From Atopsyche davidsoni (taxonomy: Eukaryota > Arthropoda > Insecta > Trichoptera > Hydrobiosidae): 64,000 nucleotides of DNA. A program made the translations under genes and the position numbers. Numbering within the stretch: position 1 is the first letter of the stretch; each line of letters begins with the position of its first letter. The stretch is taken from contig JAILWY010000015.1 of NCBI GenBank assembly GCA_022113835.1, forward strand, positions 6,114,501 to 6,178,500, given 5' to 3'. Positions 13,471 to 26,790 of the stretch are shown here, piece by piece. The notes under the pieces are model-generated. The model saw nothing but the letters and a program-made list of their open reading frames with translations. It was not told the DNA's origin and did not search any database.

Positions 13471-15180
13471 TTAAGCCAACGGATTTTGTGATTATAAACA
13501 CTGGTTAATGTGTATTGCGTTATATTGTTTACCAGTGATGTATTGTACGTATTACTTACTTTTGAATAAAAATACTACGCATACATAGAACATGATAACA
13601 ATCATACTTGTTAATGGCAAACTAAATCTAACCTAACTGCCTCATAATAAACGTTAGTTTAAGTTTTTTTTTTCTTCTGATATTATTATGAATAAAACAA
13701 GGAGAAATGAAGGACATTGCTTTAGTTTACTTTACATGCTTAAAATCGTATTTTAAAAAAAATATAATTGTTATGCTTCCGACCATAAACAGTTTTGATA
13801 AAACATTGAGCAATATAGCCTCTCGACGTCTCAGAGTAATGAATATAATACAAGACGTTATATAATAACCTTGAGTAGCTTAGGTTCACTACAATGTATT
13901 TCTAATGCTTTATCACACGAAACTTCTAGTATTTCATTATGAACGGTGAATTGCTAAGAAGTCGTTTTCAGTTCTTAGCCATGCTTATAAACACACTGTA
14001 TATAACACAATCGGTGACGTGTGACTGTAACGAGCGTGTTACGTTTTCATTCAGCTTTGAGTTATGCGTCTTCTGCGTGTAATAAATAAAATTATTTGAT
14101 TGATGCTTAAGTACGTTGGTCACGTGTACGTTTTAAGCAGCCAAGTTTTTATCTATCCAAAACAAAATAAATTCTATGTTATACATTAAATTTATTACAA
14201 TGACTCATCTATTGCACAACGTATGCATTTTTACTCCATGCATATTTTCAAAGCGTAAATACAAGTGAAAAAATTGTGGGTTAATGTTAATAATTTCACA
14301 ACAAAAGTTTACACAAATGAACAGTGTGGTATATATTCATACGATTAAATATAAATTTGTTATTAAAAAAGGTCAATTAGAAGCATGACAGTATATGGAA
14401 TGAATGTTTAATAACAGTTTTTTAATTACACTATAAATTTACAACTGAAATTCTCTTTCTGCAATTATTGTGATCGTTTGCGATTCCTTGTTCAAAGCCC
14501 AATTAAGGTTTGTTCAGAATGTAATGCGCAGTCTAGTGAAGAATTCAGGTAATTTAAATAATAAACATGCCTTTTTGCGAACTCAACTTAAGTGTGTGCT
14601 TTGAAATACTTAACCATTTATAGAGCTTTCCATCTTTACTGTAGGCTTGAAATCTTCTTTTCCTAGTACAACCCTAATATAGTATACTTCAATATTTGTA
14701 GCCAATCTTCAGTTAAATATTTTTTTCTTAAAATTTATTTTTGTAAAAAAAATATACACGAAATAAATTACATAATAAATCAAAAATATAATTATAAAAC
14801 CAAAGATATGACTAATAAGATTTGTCACTTTGCTAAAGTTTGTTGTTAATTTTTTTTAAATTAAAATCTTGTTTATTAGTGTTTTTGATACGGCCATAAA
14901 GTATACAACAAGAATCTATTTTTTAAATATTATAATTATAAATGAAAAATATAACTATAAGAGTTGGATTATAAATGAAGACTTTAGGTAGTTTTTATAG
15001 TGCGTTTTTTATGGAAATTAAGAAAAAAAAATCACAAAGCTGTTTAAAACTGTTATAAGAAAGACAAAGTTTGATTTAAAAGAGTCTTTCAGATGTAATT
15101 TCAGTGCTAAGTATTTTTAAAACTTTTTCAACGGATTTCAGACCCGCCTGAAAGTTTGAAAATAGCTTAGCATTCGACTA

Positions 15181-15375
15181 AAAAATGGCGGCGCCAGGGC
15201 CGGAAATGGGCGGCCGCCATTTTGGTCGGTCCGAATTCAAAATATTATTTGGATTTCCTTTTCCAAAACTATCCCGGAAGAGAGGCGGGACTTCCTGTTT
15301 CAGTTGGAAATGGAACGCTTGTATCCGCGGCGGCCATTGTCAGCTGTCAATGGCGATTATTTTAGTTTTCCGCTT
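15181..15375. promoter_or_regulatory. GC-rich island with clustered ATGGC/GCCAT motifs
   Basis: A compact GC island with four ATGGC/GCCAT cores (15185, 15216, 15333, 15350). The first is in an AAAAATGGCGGC context and the second in GGCCGCCATTTT. ETS-like CCGGAAG (15274) and CTTCCTG lie between them. GCCAT is the core bound by YY1 in vertebrates and Pleiohomeotic in flies. The cluster resembles either a housekeeping-type promoter or a Polycomb response element. No transcript evidence is visible; function is inferred from motifs. Confidence 0.4.
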
Positions 15376-18374
15376 GGTAATTATTGAAAGTTGGCTCTGA
15401 AATAATGGTTGTTTTAATTTGTTGTTTCGTTCAATTAATTAATACAAAGCCAATATTATATTTGAATGAATCTATTGAAAAATTGTGAGTAAATAAATAA
15501 AAATCCCACGTATAAAAAACTTGAAATAAACAAGAGTTCAAAAAAAATAAAAATTTATATTTTTGATCTATAAATTAGTGGCCATGTTCAATGAAAACGT
15601 GGGTTTTGTTGTGCAAAGCTTCAAAAAATGTGGACTTCTATTTTCCATGATTTAACATTTTCTTTTGAAAAAAAAAAAAACAACCTGAAATATCTACCTC
15701 TGCGGGTCAAACTAGGCGTCAGGACCGGACAAGCAATATCCGGGAAAACTTTGTGTACAGGCGCCGCTGAAAGGGATGGTTACGTCCGCCGGGCCTGATC
15801 ACCGGGTAAAGGCCCTTTGAATTTTTAATGAAAAAATAGGAGAATGCGAGGCCCCTTCTCGGACAAGCCGAAAGCAGACGCCCACGTCGATCGCCTGCCT
15901 ATTCCGGACCTGTGTTTTTAAGGCACAAAAGGTCAATTTTAAGTTTTCTGACATTTCAGTCTGAAAGCCAATGTTCACAGTCTTGTGTGACACTAATAGA
16001 TACTAAGAATTTTCATTTACTTATTTGTTTCATTCGAACATACTTCTATACTATATTACAGGACTATCCGAAACACTGTTTAAAAAAAATACGTAGAAAA
16101 TTTCAACAGTGTTCTAAGATACACTGAAGATAAACTGATAAAAAAACTGAAACTTGCCGAGAAAGAAAGTGTCTGCCGTTTTGTTAAATGGTTATATAAA
16201 TGACAGTGAATTTTTAAACATTTTTTTTATAAATAGTTTTGAGAAGGTATATAGAAGTAGATCTTATTTGATCGTTTTTGTTGGATACATATAATAATTA
16301 TTTATGTAAACTGACCTTAGTAAATTTATAAAATATATTGTTTACCAATAAACCGATTAAATATTGAGTATTTCTTTTGCTAGAGTTTTGTAAACGAAAA
16401 AAAAACAAATTTTAAAGGCGCAAAGTTTTTATTTTAGTTTAAATTCGTCATGAATCAACGGAAATGTATAAAACATTAATCTTTGTCATTTTATAAAAAA
16501 AAGGTTAATTTTTGGGAAAGAAATCTTAATTCTCACGAGCGTAGTTCTTTGATTTACGTAATTTTGCAGAAAGGTTTTTGTTTAACTCTAGTACCTTTTC
16601 ATTATAAATGGTTGGTTTTTTTTATTCTTTTTTATAAAAAGATAAAAATAAGTAAAATCACTAAAAAATTTGAAAATAATTATATCACGTCTGCTTTGCA
16701 AATTTTAATCCAAAAAATAAAGTTTCTTGGGATATTAATGGGTCAACGTCGTTCTAATATTATATGAAGCGAGTACAGAAGAGTTTTTTTTAAAATTTGT
16801 TTTTATCTCGACTCATTTAAAAGTTTAACTTTTTTGTCACTAGAAACCTAAGTAAATTTTTCAACGAAATAGTTTAAAATCAAATTTAAACATTAAACTT
16901 TTTTTAATTCTACATTTGTAAATTGGATGTCGAAATCTTCATGTCATAGCAAAAATACAAAATAATTTTTTTTTATTGTATTTTCGCTATCTCATGCTGT
17001 ATTTTTTATATTATATTTTTGCTCATATATCATAAATCTTTAGTTTATTAACAGAATCATATAAAAATGTTGTTTTATCAACAATTCTATCATGCACAGC
17101 TTTTGCGCGAACGGTATCTGGAAATTGTATGAGAACGATCAAATATACATTTTACAGATATTTTCACTTAAGAATAGCAATTTAGTTTATTATATATGTT
17201 TTTTTTATTAAATTAACAACACACAAATAAATGATAATATATTCAAAACTCTTTAAATAATCCCAAAAACAAGAGCACGAAGGTAAATGATATACAATAG
17301 AAATACTTTATGTATGTAACGTTAATTGTGATAGTATCAGGTGATACAGGTGTCACTTCTTCATGGCGATTTATGTACTAATTGGCACACTATGTGATCA
17401 TCGTTATCACCACCATGACACCATGGTTAAGACACCATGAGACTAGCCAGATAAATGGGTGCATTTATCTTGGTGCAATAGATTGGGAGGTGTTATGTGT
17501 ATGTTAAATGGAATGTCTCGTTAGGGGTTGAAAGATTTCACATTTTTTAATAGTTAATTTTTTTAAGTTAATTTATAAATTATGAATAAAATAGAGCACA
17601 ACCAAACATAATACATTGATGGTTGTATTTATTTCAGTACAAAAGATACATGGGAAGAGTGAATATTATCTGGTTAAAAGATTATATCTTTTTAGGGGTC
17701 GTAAAGTATCAAATGTATAACGCCAATAAATATTTTTATTAGATACGGGTACAGGAAAGCACTTCGTGTCTTAGGGAAGAATACAAACTGGATATGTTTA
17801 CGAGTGCATTTATACCTATGCAATAAAAACCTGGAAAGTTTGTAAGAGTATGAGAAAGACCTCAAGAATTTTTAAGTTGCAATAAATCATTTAAAAAAAT
17901 AACATAAGATATATAATGTCTGAAGAAAAAGCAGTTCAAATGCTTATTGTCTCGGAAAACAGGAGGGTGCTTCTAATCTTGATAAATTTGGAAATGCATC
18001 TGTCTTGGTATACAGGGGGATGAGAAAAGTGCAGGTGTTTGAGATAAACTTTATCTAATATGATCTTTTCTTTTGGTACATAGGATCAAACTTTTGTACT
18101 TTATAACTGGATTAAGAGTAATAAGATTATTGAAATGAAGGAATCTATCTATGAATAAACTTTTCTCCAGCAATTATAATGAAATGCTTAGCGGTATATA
18201 ATAAAATATAATTTTTATTGTATATTAAAGTAAAAAACAATATATTTTTTCTGAATATTGAGAAAAATTCAGGCAATTAAATGCAAACTCTCATTTATTT
18301 ATAATAATATCAAATTTTATTGATTTAATAAAGCCTTTTAGTGTTACTAGTAGCATTTAGTGTTGCTGGTGTAG

Positions 18375-18390
18375 AGGTTAGGTTAGGTTA
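18375..18390. repeat. Interstitial (GGTTA)3 array
   Basis: Three GGTTA pentamers in tandem, identical to the insect telomere repeat TTAGG. Shorter versions occur near 10037, 13630, 24728, 30593 and 61068. The array is too short to be telomeric; it may mark old double-strand-break repair or a repeat-family end. Confidence 0.6.
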
Positions 18391-18589
18391 ATACTGTAGC
18401 GGATACAAATAAATAATGCTCGTACAATAATATCTCATAATTACATTTACATTAAAATCAATGAACTTCACTCGAAATATAATTAAAATCACCCCTAAAG
18501 CTATGCGCACTACTTGTTATAATTTCCACTCTACAACATTTTTGCCATAAATTATGTTTTCATGTTATAATAGGACGGGGCGAGGCTTC

Positions 18590-18685
18590 GAGCGAGGCTA
18601 GAAGGGGACAGAAATAGTAATTTCACTCACTCGCCTGTCATGGCGGCCATTGGGCCGGGGCGGGGCGGTTTTGTATGCAGGCGTG
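18590..18685. promoter_or_regulatory. GC-rich island with palindromic ATGGCGGCCAT
   Basis: A short GC-rich block holding ATGGCGGCCAT at 18640-18650, which presents a GCCAT core on both strands, followed by GGGCCGGGGCGGGGCGG (Sp1/KLF-like). It may be regulatory; only the motifs support this. Confidence 0.35.
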
Positions 18686-18835
18686 TCGGAAAAACTCACC
18701 ACTCGCTATTTACCTGCCTAAATTTATCGATAGAAAGCCTCATAGCGTTAAAAATCATTTTTCATGTAAATTCATTTATTGTAAATCTTAACCTTAGTAC
18801 TACTTCAATTTTCGGATATAAGGCGTAAAATATAT

Positions 18836-19158
18836 TTTCGATGAATTCCTTCAAATCATTTGACGATGAATTTTGAATTGTAAATTGTAGTCGGTATGAT
18901 TGTATGCTACAAGGTAAATGATAAATCGAAAGCTTTGACGATGAATAAATGCATTATACATGTAGTACTAAAAATGTTTACTATTTAGACAGCTTTGAAT
19001 TTTTTCGATAAACTTAATGACGTTGTTATTATATTTTCGATGAATTAAGTTATGAGAACTGTTGCCTACTCAGACGTGAATGCGTATTTTGTTTGTGGGA
19101 ATATCGATAAATTTTTTTTTCGATGAATTTTTTTCGATGAATTTTTGTCGGTGAATTT
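18836..19158 (+). repeat. Dispersed/tandem TTCGATGAATT-motif cluster
   Basis: The motif (T)nCGATGAATT recurs about seven times within 320 bp: near 18836, 18863, 18938, 19036, 19130 and 19133, plus a variant GTCGGTGAATTT at 19147. The last copies are directly tandem. Spacing of earlier copies is irregular, so this looks like a degraded tandem repeat or a homotypic cluster of ATCGAT-related binding sites. No family is recognised. Confidence 0.6.
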
Positions 19159-19159
19159 G

Positions 19160-19385
19160 GTTGCGTTGATTGTGAGCGGTGAGGCCGCGGTGGCCAGGTG
19201 GCTGGGGACAGGGTGTTCCGGGCTGAAGTGCCTTTGAACCGGGCCGCCGGCGTCTTTTGACGGCGAACTTTTTTTGCGTTATCGCGTTTTGTATTTTTTC
19301 ATCGCGAGTTTTAAGTTTCCACCCCTGTATCGGACAGCGCCCGACAAAATGTTACTTTGTACGGGAATATTAGTTTTCCCCCCCG
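19160..19385. other. GC-rich non-coding block
   Basis: A GC-rich stretch adjoining the preceding motif cluster, with GGCCGCGGTGGCC and GGGCCGCCGGCG. No exon boundaries or recognisable protein were seen. It is possibly regulatory. Confidence 0.3.
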
Positions 19386-20913
19386 GTGAAGTGTTCGCAT
19401 TTGTGGTTTTATACAAAAAAAAAAAAAAAGAAAAATTGCCACGCTGTTAACGGAATATTTAATATTTATTTACCCGAGTAGCCGGCAACAGCTTGTCAGA
19501 AGAAAACCTAAATATTTTTTTTATAAACTTGTATCATTATAAGTTTACAAAAAAGAAGGGTTCGAGCTTCTGGAGAGATATTTTTATAATAATTTAACCT
19601 CTGTTACTTTGTTCATGGCTATTATGAAATATTCCGGATTTTTTCTTCTTTATATATAAAATATCAACACAAACCCTCAAGCGTGTACTTGATAATGACG
19701 GGTTTCAAAAAAATGCGGATTTTGTTTACAAAAAGAAAAGATATATTTCTTTATTATTTAGTGGCCTAAAAACCTGGTCAAAATAGTATTTTATTGCTTG
19801 AATATTTTTTAATGTGTTTATCAAGTCATTTGTGGCTTTTTTGAAAATTACTAATGAAGCTTATGAAGTGAGAAAAATCGAGTTACATTGTTGAAAATAT
19901 TAGCTTTTCCATATTGATATTTTTGTTATAATTTTATAAGCTGTGTAAATAAAATTTAAAACAATATAAACGAAAAAATGCATCAAACCACTATTGAATT
20001 TTAATACAGAAGACTGGAGCAAAGAAAAATAAAATAATCCCAGCAGCTTAAGTAATTAATGGGATTTGTGGTCATAACAAACACGTTGTAATTTTGATAT
20101 TTACCAAGTTCGGTGTAGATGAATTCCAAATAACCAGTATAAAAGAGTGTTAAAAAAAATATTTTTAACAGGGATACTAACCTGAATTTATTTGGTTAAT
20201 TTAATAAGTTGTTAAGTTCAGCAAGTAGGATTATTAATATTATTTTTAATTGATATTATTGTAAGATTTAGTGATACGTTTCAAGCACCTAGTTCTGCAC
20301 CCATTTTATCTTATATAACATTTAATTTATCTGCACGAGTAATATAAATAATTTATGCAATACAATAAATATACGATGAACCATTTTCAGGAAAAACATT
20401 CAAATACTCCCATCAAAATACACCTGAATAGAAAATGCTATAAACTTGGTGACGTTCAAACCGAGTATCCATTAAAGATCTAGAGCACGAGATCTCTTGA
20501 ATTGATGCCATCCTTGAGCAAACAGAGTTAAGTGGTGGGTCTTTATCCAGCAGCGATTGTGTGCCTACTTAAAATACGAATTCAGAAACATCTATACTCT
20601 TACCGAAGTTACTTTATCTTATACAATATTTAACTTATCTTTCATACAAAAATCGCTCGATATTACTTCGGACTTTCTCGACAAAGGAGGAGCCCCCTTT
20701 TTTGGCACCAACGCCCCTCCTTAACACAAATCTTACTCTTATATGTAGAGTGACAATCATTTGTGTCATTTTGGACAAAAAAATATTTGACTGACATTAA
20801 ATACAAATACAAAATTACAATGATTCATATTTCTAAGAAGTTTTGCCTTTTAGGGGTCTCCTTTATCTTAGCTATTAGGGTTATTTTATTTGTCAAGGAC
20901 AAATTTTTGAAAA

Positions 20914-20947
20914 CTAAAGATGGTCCCAGCACAGGAACCGAAACGTC
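20914..20947 (+). other. Hammerhead-like core motif
   Basis: CTAAAGA (20914-20920), then 19 nt, then GAAACGTC (20940-20947). The 19 nt contains GGTCCC and GGAACC, which pair at five of six positions as a helix-II-like hairpin. The insert is clearly related to the reverse-strand copy at 31519-31552: both share TG at the start, CAGCA, and CAGGA. Helix I pairing was not found, so this copy is probably inactive. Confidence 0.4.
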
Positions 20948-21310
20948 TGAGGAGTGAAAACATGAAGAAGTCTTTTACCCAAGAAATCAAATCTCAACTC
21001 AAAACCAACAACGACTGCCTACAAAAATACTAAAGTGTTTGTTTGGAGTTTGTAATCGATTTTTATAAAAAAAATAATTAAGCGAGTTAGAAATTTATAG
21101 AAAAACGCTTCTTTTTTTTCTTTTTTTGTGGTTACCCTATTAAGGGAGGCACGCTGGAGGCTTTACGGCTCTCTCTTCTTACATCGTACAGCCGACCGGT
21201 GTAAATTTTTAATGAAAAAGTTTTGTGTGAATTGCAGGGGGAGCCTGGTCCGCGAGACTTAACGTAGAACCTGTCTGGGTGCATTATTTATATTTTGTCG
21301 TTTTAGCTTT

Positions 21311-21425
21311 GGTTGGCTTGTTGGTTCAGTGATTAGACAGTGGACTTATGATCAAAGTGTCTCCGGTTTGATACCTGTCCTCACCGGCGAATCCCAAACT
21401 GATACTATGCTAATGCCTTGATGAA
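21311..21425 (+). repeat. tRNA-derived SINE-like element
   Basis: An A-box-like TTGGTTCAGTGATTAGAC begins near 21321, and a B-box-like GGTTTGATACC lies at 21365-21375, the spacing expected of a tRNA-type RNA polymerase III promoter. No acceptor stem closes, so it is a tRNA-derived repeat head rather than a functional tRNA gene. The 3' limit is unclear. Confidence 0.45.
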
Positions 21426-22699
21426 GTCTTTATTGACATATCATTTGTAAATAAAAAAATGTTTATAGATATTATATTTTGCTTGTAAAGCTTTCCAGCA
21501 CAGCTGGTTTATTAAACGCATAATTTTATTCTCAAATAATAAAAAAAAAAATACACATTATTAATATATTAATACTACCAAGCATTAAAATGCGTTTTTA
21601 ATGTGCGCAGCTAATCGAATATCCTTTGTCTTTAGATTTTTTAATTAATCTCAGAATCTTTCATTCCGTAAATTATTAAAGCATATTTTGTATTTATAAA
21701 CTCAATTACCTTGCTCAAATAGAGAAGAAATAATATAAATATATTGTATTTAAAATGTTGGAAATCTCAAAGTACAGTAAATTTTCATTTTTATTAAAAA
21801 GTTAAACTAAAAACCTTATAACAAGCCCGGACAACAAAGGTATGTTCCCACCGCGGTTTTCTCGCAGGCTTTCACAAAAGACTACCCCTTGGTCCACCGG
21901 CTTCAGGCTCTCTTCCGTTCTAAGTGGCTAACAAGGATCCTCCCCCGCGAGGGGTGGAGAGGGGCGCACTCCATGTACAGGTATGCCGCGGTAATTTCAT
22001 TATTTTATTAGCGGGGTAAAAAGTAATTTTTAAAAGTTTTTTTGCCAGTTTAGGTTTTAGGACGACGTAAATTTGAATCAGAAAGTTGCAACGTTTTACA
22101 TTCGGGACTTTTTCCAGTCGTTTTAGTTATGATAAATATATAAAAATCTTAAAAAAATATTATAAGTTCAACATCTTCTAAATATAAGCACGTGGTTTTG
22201 TAAGGCGAGTTATAAAATCAATTCAATTTGAATTAAACATACAAGATGATCATTTTTTTTCAAAGTATACATTACGATTTAACAGTATGAGTTTTTTTAG
22301 AGAAACGGCTTAGTAACTAAGTTATTCCTTTTATAATACAAAAAAAAAATACAAGTAATTAATGTATACAAAAATGTTTTTAGTAAAATATAATCTTGTT
22401 GTCTTAACTATCATGAACAAAATATTGAGTAGAATTATTAAGAATTTAAAGGGATGTTTTTTTAAAGGTATTAATATATTATAGACCTTTTATCTACTTA
22501 TTGCGCCAGCATTAAATAGCAGATTTTTAAATACCACTTCTACCCAAATTGAATATAAAATAACGCAAATTTTGTTTGCACAAAAAAAATTATAATGAAA
22601 TTTAAATTTCTCGATAGCAACTAGAGAATAAAAAAAAATCAGCAAAAAAAAAAACCTCCCCACCTGGTTATTTGGTTATTTGATTTCACAGGCAGTATA

Positions 22700-22935
22700 C
22701 CCCACTTGTAAAAATTTCAAATTTCACTTTGGCTCCCGGAATTTCACCGAAAAATCCCCCATAACTCAATAAATGGCCGCGCTCAATTCTCCTTTCTTCT
22801 AATATTAACAGATAAGATTTTTCACTTAACTTTTTAATATAATATAACCGAAGCGTCTCTCGCTACAACGCGCCGCGAGCTTTTCTTCGGGAGCTTTTTC
22901 ACGTTTACCCTAGCTGCGGAGCCATCTAGGTGAAT
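22700..22935. other. GC-rich non-coding block
   Basis: A mixed GC-rich block including AATGGCCGC at 22772 (GCCAT-type core on the reverse strand) and CGCGCCGCGAGC. It has the look of non-repetitive, possibly conserved regulatory DNA. No gene is visible. Confidence 0.3.
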
Positions 22936-24485
22936 TTAATTTTTTTAAGACAAACACTTTTTCTTCGGCATTCTTAGATTTTTATTTATAGCCAATTTAT
23001 TATAAATACTCGGTTCTTGGGTTTCACGCCGCGTTCCTTCGTTATTTGTTCGACGTTTCCGGCATCCTAAAGGAAATATCTAAGTTTTCAAGTCCCCGAT
23101 GAAAGCACCAGTACGGCGAAAAAAAACCAGAAGTACAGCACAAAACCCAAGAGTTTTTATAATATTCAATACTTGTGAACATATTCAATTTAATGATTTA
23201 GTGTCATTTCATTCAATTCAATGTTTGTGCATGAATTACAAAAAAATATATTTCAGGACAGTTTCAGGATTTTGTTTGAATCTTAATATAATTTTAAGCG
23301 TTATCTGAACTCAAGACCTACAAGTGTGGTTTAAATTAGCATAAATATATTTTTAGTTTTTAAATATATGAAATGTTACACTTTCCTGAAATCAATTTAA
23401 ATATATTAAAAGAATCGCATGAATCCAATTCTATTGAGTTTCGTTCATCACATAGAATAATATTCAAAGGAAGGAAACATATTTTTTGCGTGGATATCAC
23501 ATTTCTTTATCCAAATTGAATCTAGTCTTAGAGACTTGGAGCTCGCGGCTCAGTAATAAATGCTTTAAGTTATTACGCCCCGAAGGTATTGGAATCGACT
23601 CGGTGTTGAGGCATTTTCTTATTTTAATTATACACCCCAGAAATTTATCTCTGATATGTATGTTATTAACCTGTCAAGCGAATGTGAACGGATTTTATTT
23701 TAAAAATTCATGACTAAGTTTTACGATTGGTTGTGAAATCTTTTAAGCAATACTGACATTTTTTTAAAAATATTAATCCTTTGAATGACCTGAGCTCATT
23801 TGCTTTATGCTATAAATAAATTAACTAAGAAATCTTTTTTAACCTGACCTATCAATCGTACGTTAATAGATTTTATTCATTAAATTCATGTCAATCCGCT
23901 ATTTTTAACGCCTGTTCGTGAAATATTTTTAGTGGTTCATTTCTTATTTTATTGAGCTTTAAAATGGCATTAATTTTTAAACCTATACCAATTTTTTATA
24001 GTGTCTTAACAGAATCATACTTATAAAGATATAAGCATTTATTTAATATATGGTAAACGTTTAGATTGCGTGCGATTTTTTAAAACAAAACTACTATTTG
24101 AGTAAAAGTTACTTTACGCGAATTAGTTTGCTCATATCGAGTTTTATTTTATATTTGGAAAAAGTACGCATAAACTTTTTGTATTCAATATTTGCTAATT
24201 TTTTTTCCAAGAACTGCTGACGACACGGAAAGATAAAATCGAAAAATTTATCCCGACACGTGCGTAAAGCCATTATATTTTTTCCACATACTGCTTTTGA
24301 GAAAACACTCAAATGTATCAATGGACGTATATTTTTATGTTAGATACATAAATTACTCTGTAATGAGTTTTTTTTTTTTTTATAAATTTTATGTAAGGTA
24401 TTGAGTTTTTTGAAATCAAAATATATTAAAATGGTTTAGATAAGGTTTTTTTTATAGTTTAAATATTGTATGAAATGACATTTCT

Positions 24486-24685
24486 TCAGCTTCTCGCCGG
24501 CCGGCGCTACCTTCCGGAAGCGGAACGAGAGCGTTTAAAATAATTTATGACGTCAGAGCCATTCGACCCGCTCACTCGCGCCGTAAGGAGTCTGAACGGG
24601 TCACGAGAACCATTACAGTGAATTATGGATCCTTAGCGGTGTGGTTCTTTAGGATACTCTGTATCTGGCGCGCTCGAGACGAAGA
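24486..24685. promoter_or_regulatory. GC-rich block with ETS- and CRE-like sites
   Basis: It contains GCCGGCCGGCGC, TTCCGGAAGCGGAA (a palindromic ETS-like site) and TGACGTCA (a perfect CRE/ATF palindrome near 24548). The grouping of three classical factor sites within 80 bp suggests an intronic enhancer or alternative promoter. No initiation signal is provable from sequence. Confidence 0.35.
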
Positions 24686-26711
24686 ATTTAGCAGAATTCG
24701 AGAAATATATTCTAAATATTAACCTGACCTAACGGCCTATTGCACACCTTCGAAGTAGCTGCTAGTGATGATTATTGATCTTGATATTTATTTTTAAAAA
24801 TCACAACATCATTTTAATTTATTCTGTCCGACCATTTGATTTCAATTTAAAAAAATATGCGTCATCTCAATATTGGATAAAAAATAGTAACTAAGCATTG
24901 AGAATATTCGCACGAGCTTTAATTTTTCCCTGAACTGAAATATGGAAATGACGTATGAACCTTCATAATTTAATAATTTTTATATACTATTTCAGTATAA
25001 ATTTGATTTTTTAAAAATGATCTGATTTCTAATAAACTGTTATTTCATTGTTTGATAAATGTTACGTTCTTTACCAAAAAAAATTCTCTCAACACAATTC
25101 AACAAATCACTAAAATTTAAAAAATCCCAAATTGACTTTTTCCTCATTTATACTTGTATTTACCAAAAAAACGTTTTTTAATAAACCTAAAACACTCAAT
25201 TGCAGTTAAAACTTTTAATTTTATAAAAACTGCTTTCTCTGTTGATAAAATATACAATATCCATCATCAAAAGTGTATTTTAAAATAAAAGGTTGAATTA
25301 AAAAACCTCAAAAGGCTTTAAGGGAGTGCATATATGTTTCAGCCGAGCTGCAGTTTTGAGTTAATACTTTCACTAGTCTGCCTTTTAGGTAGTATTTTTG
25401 AAAAGGAATATTCCGCATAAAAGGGGGTTTCAGGGATGAAATTTATTCATCTATGAAAGCCTTTTTGATGGATCCCAAGTTAATTAATGTTTCAATTTTA
25501 AAAGTAATATTCTGAAATTTTGTAAAATAACATTTTGATTGACATGTTAACGCTTGCTCGCCATATCTAATTTATCGTACCCTTTTTAATTAATTTGTAT
25601 TAAAAATTGAAAATAAGTTATATATAATAATTTATAAGGTTGGATTAATGTCAATAGCTGACTTTTTGATGTGGGAGCTATTATCTGGACTTATGTGTGA
25701 TTACATTTCAAAATAAAACTTTCTAATAAAATTTGTATTAGACGTATTGTCATTCCCACATTTATTAACAAAGTTAAGTAGATGAATTCACATTCTATAC
25801 TTTATTAACACTATTATTATTTATGCTGATAGCTTCTCAAGTATTTTTAAACAATTCGACATTGATATAAATAAAACCTCAGAATTAATCCTTATTAGCA
25901 TAAATTTTTTTGTTACTGCTCAATGTGTCAGCATTCTCTTGATTCTTCTAGAATTGATTATACAAAAAAAATCCGTATGTAAATGAAGAATTCATTTTTT
26001 CTGCGGTGTATTCCGACATTACATGCTCATTATAATATTCCACATTAAAAAAACTCAAAATCCTTTTTAAAACAAAAAAAAAACTGTAAATCCGAAGAGG
26101 CGTAAAAACTCGCAAAAGGGTGCGAAGAAGAACACTTTATAATCCTGAGAGATCCGCATCGCTCGTTAGACTTTCTCAATAAAAAAACACGGCCGGCCTG
26201 CACGGGGGCTGCACCGCTCGCTGGATGAAGGTCCCCCCTCGCGGCGAACTTTGTTCGTGAATAATTATCGTACCTCGCAAATGTACTTGTATTACTTTGC
26301 ATTGAATTCATAATTAAACAGAAATTCAAACCGACAAAACCGCGATGAAAAATCGATAACCAAACTTTTTGCTATATTTATAACTTTTAATAAATTTAGA
26401 ATATTTCTAAATTGAGGTTAATACAGAGTTCAAATATAAAAATATATTTTTTCTATCCAAAATCAAAAGCGGAACAAGTGTGGTATCATTGGACGATTTC
26501 GACGCACTAGTTAAATTTATATTACTCCTTAGTAATCAATGAATATTTGAAGTCAAATGTCTGGAAGATAACGATCATTCTTATTTATGAGTGCTTTCAC
26601 CTTTAGAGGGCTTTTCGCCCTAAACGCAAATAAAAATGATTATAATCTTCTAGCCATTTGGCTACTAACATTTGTGGTTTAAATTGTTGGGGGTAGCGCT
26701 ATAAATAGGAG

Positions 26712-26790
26712 TTATAACGCAGTTAGTGATTTAGTGGTTAGAAAGCTAGATTGCTTAATCCATAGATAAGGGTTGTAAATTAACGAGTTA
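26712..26790 (+). repeat. Possible degenerate tRNA-like repeat
   Basis: A-box-like TTAGTGATTTAGTGGTTAG is followed by AGGGTTGTAAATTAAC in B-box position. The B box is strongly degraded. This is a low-confidence member of the tRNA-derived repeats. Confidence 0.25.

Noticed and set aside
12983..13501. Longest open reading frame (172 codons, reverse strand)
   Set aside because: No recognisable domain, crosses a C homopolymer, coincides with a GC-rich block where stops are rarer, and has no supporting splice or promoter context.
23052..23075. GAAACGTC after GATGCCGG on the reverse strand
   Set aside because: Too short for a hairpin and no CTGANGA block; may be a deleted relative but not supportable.
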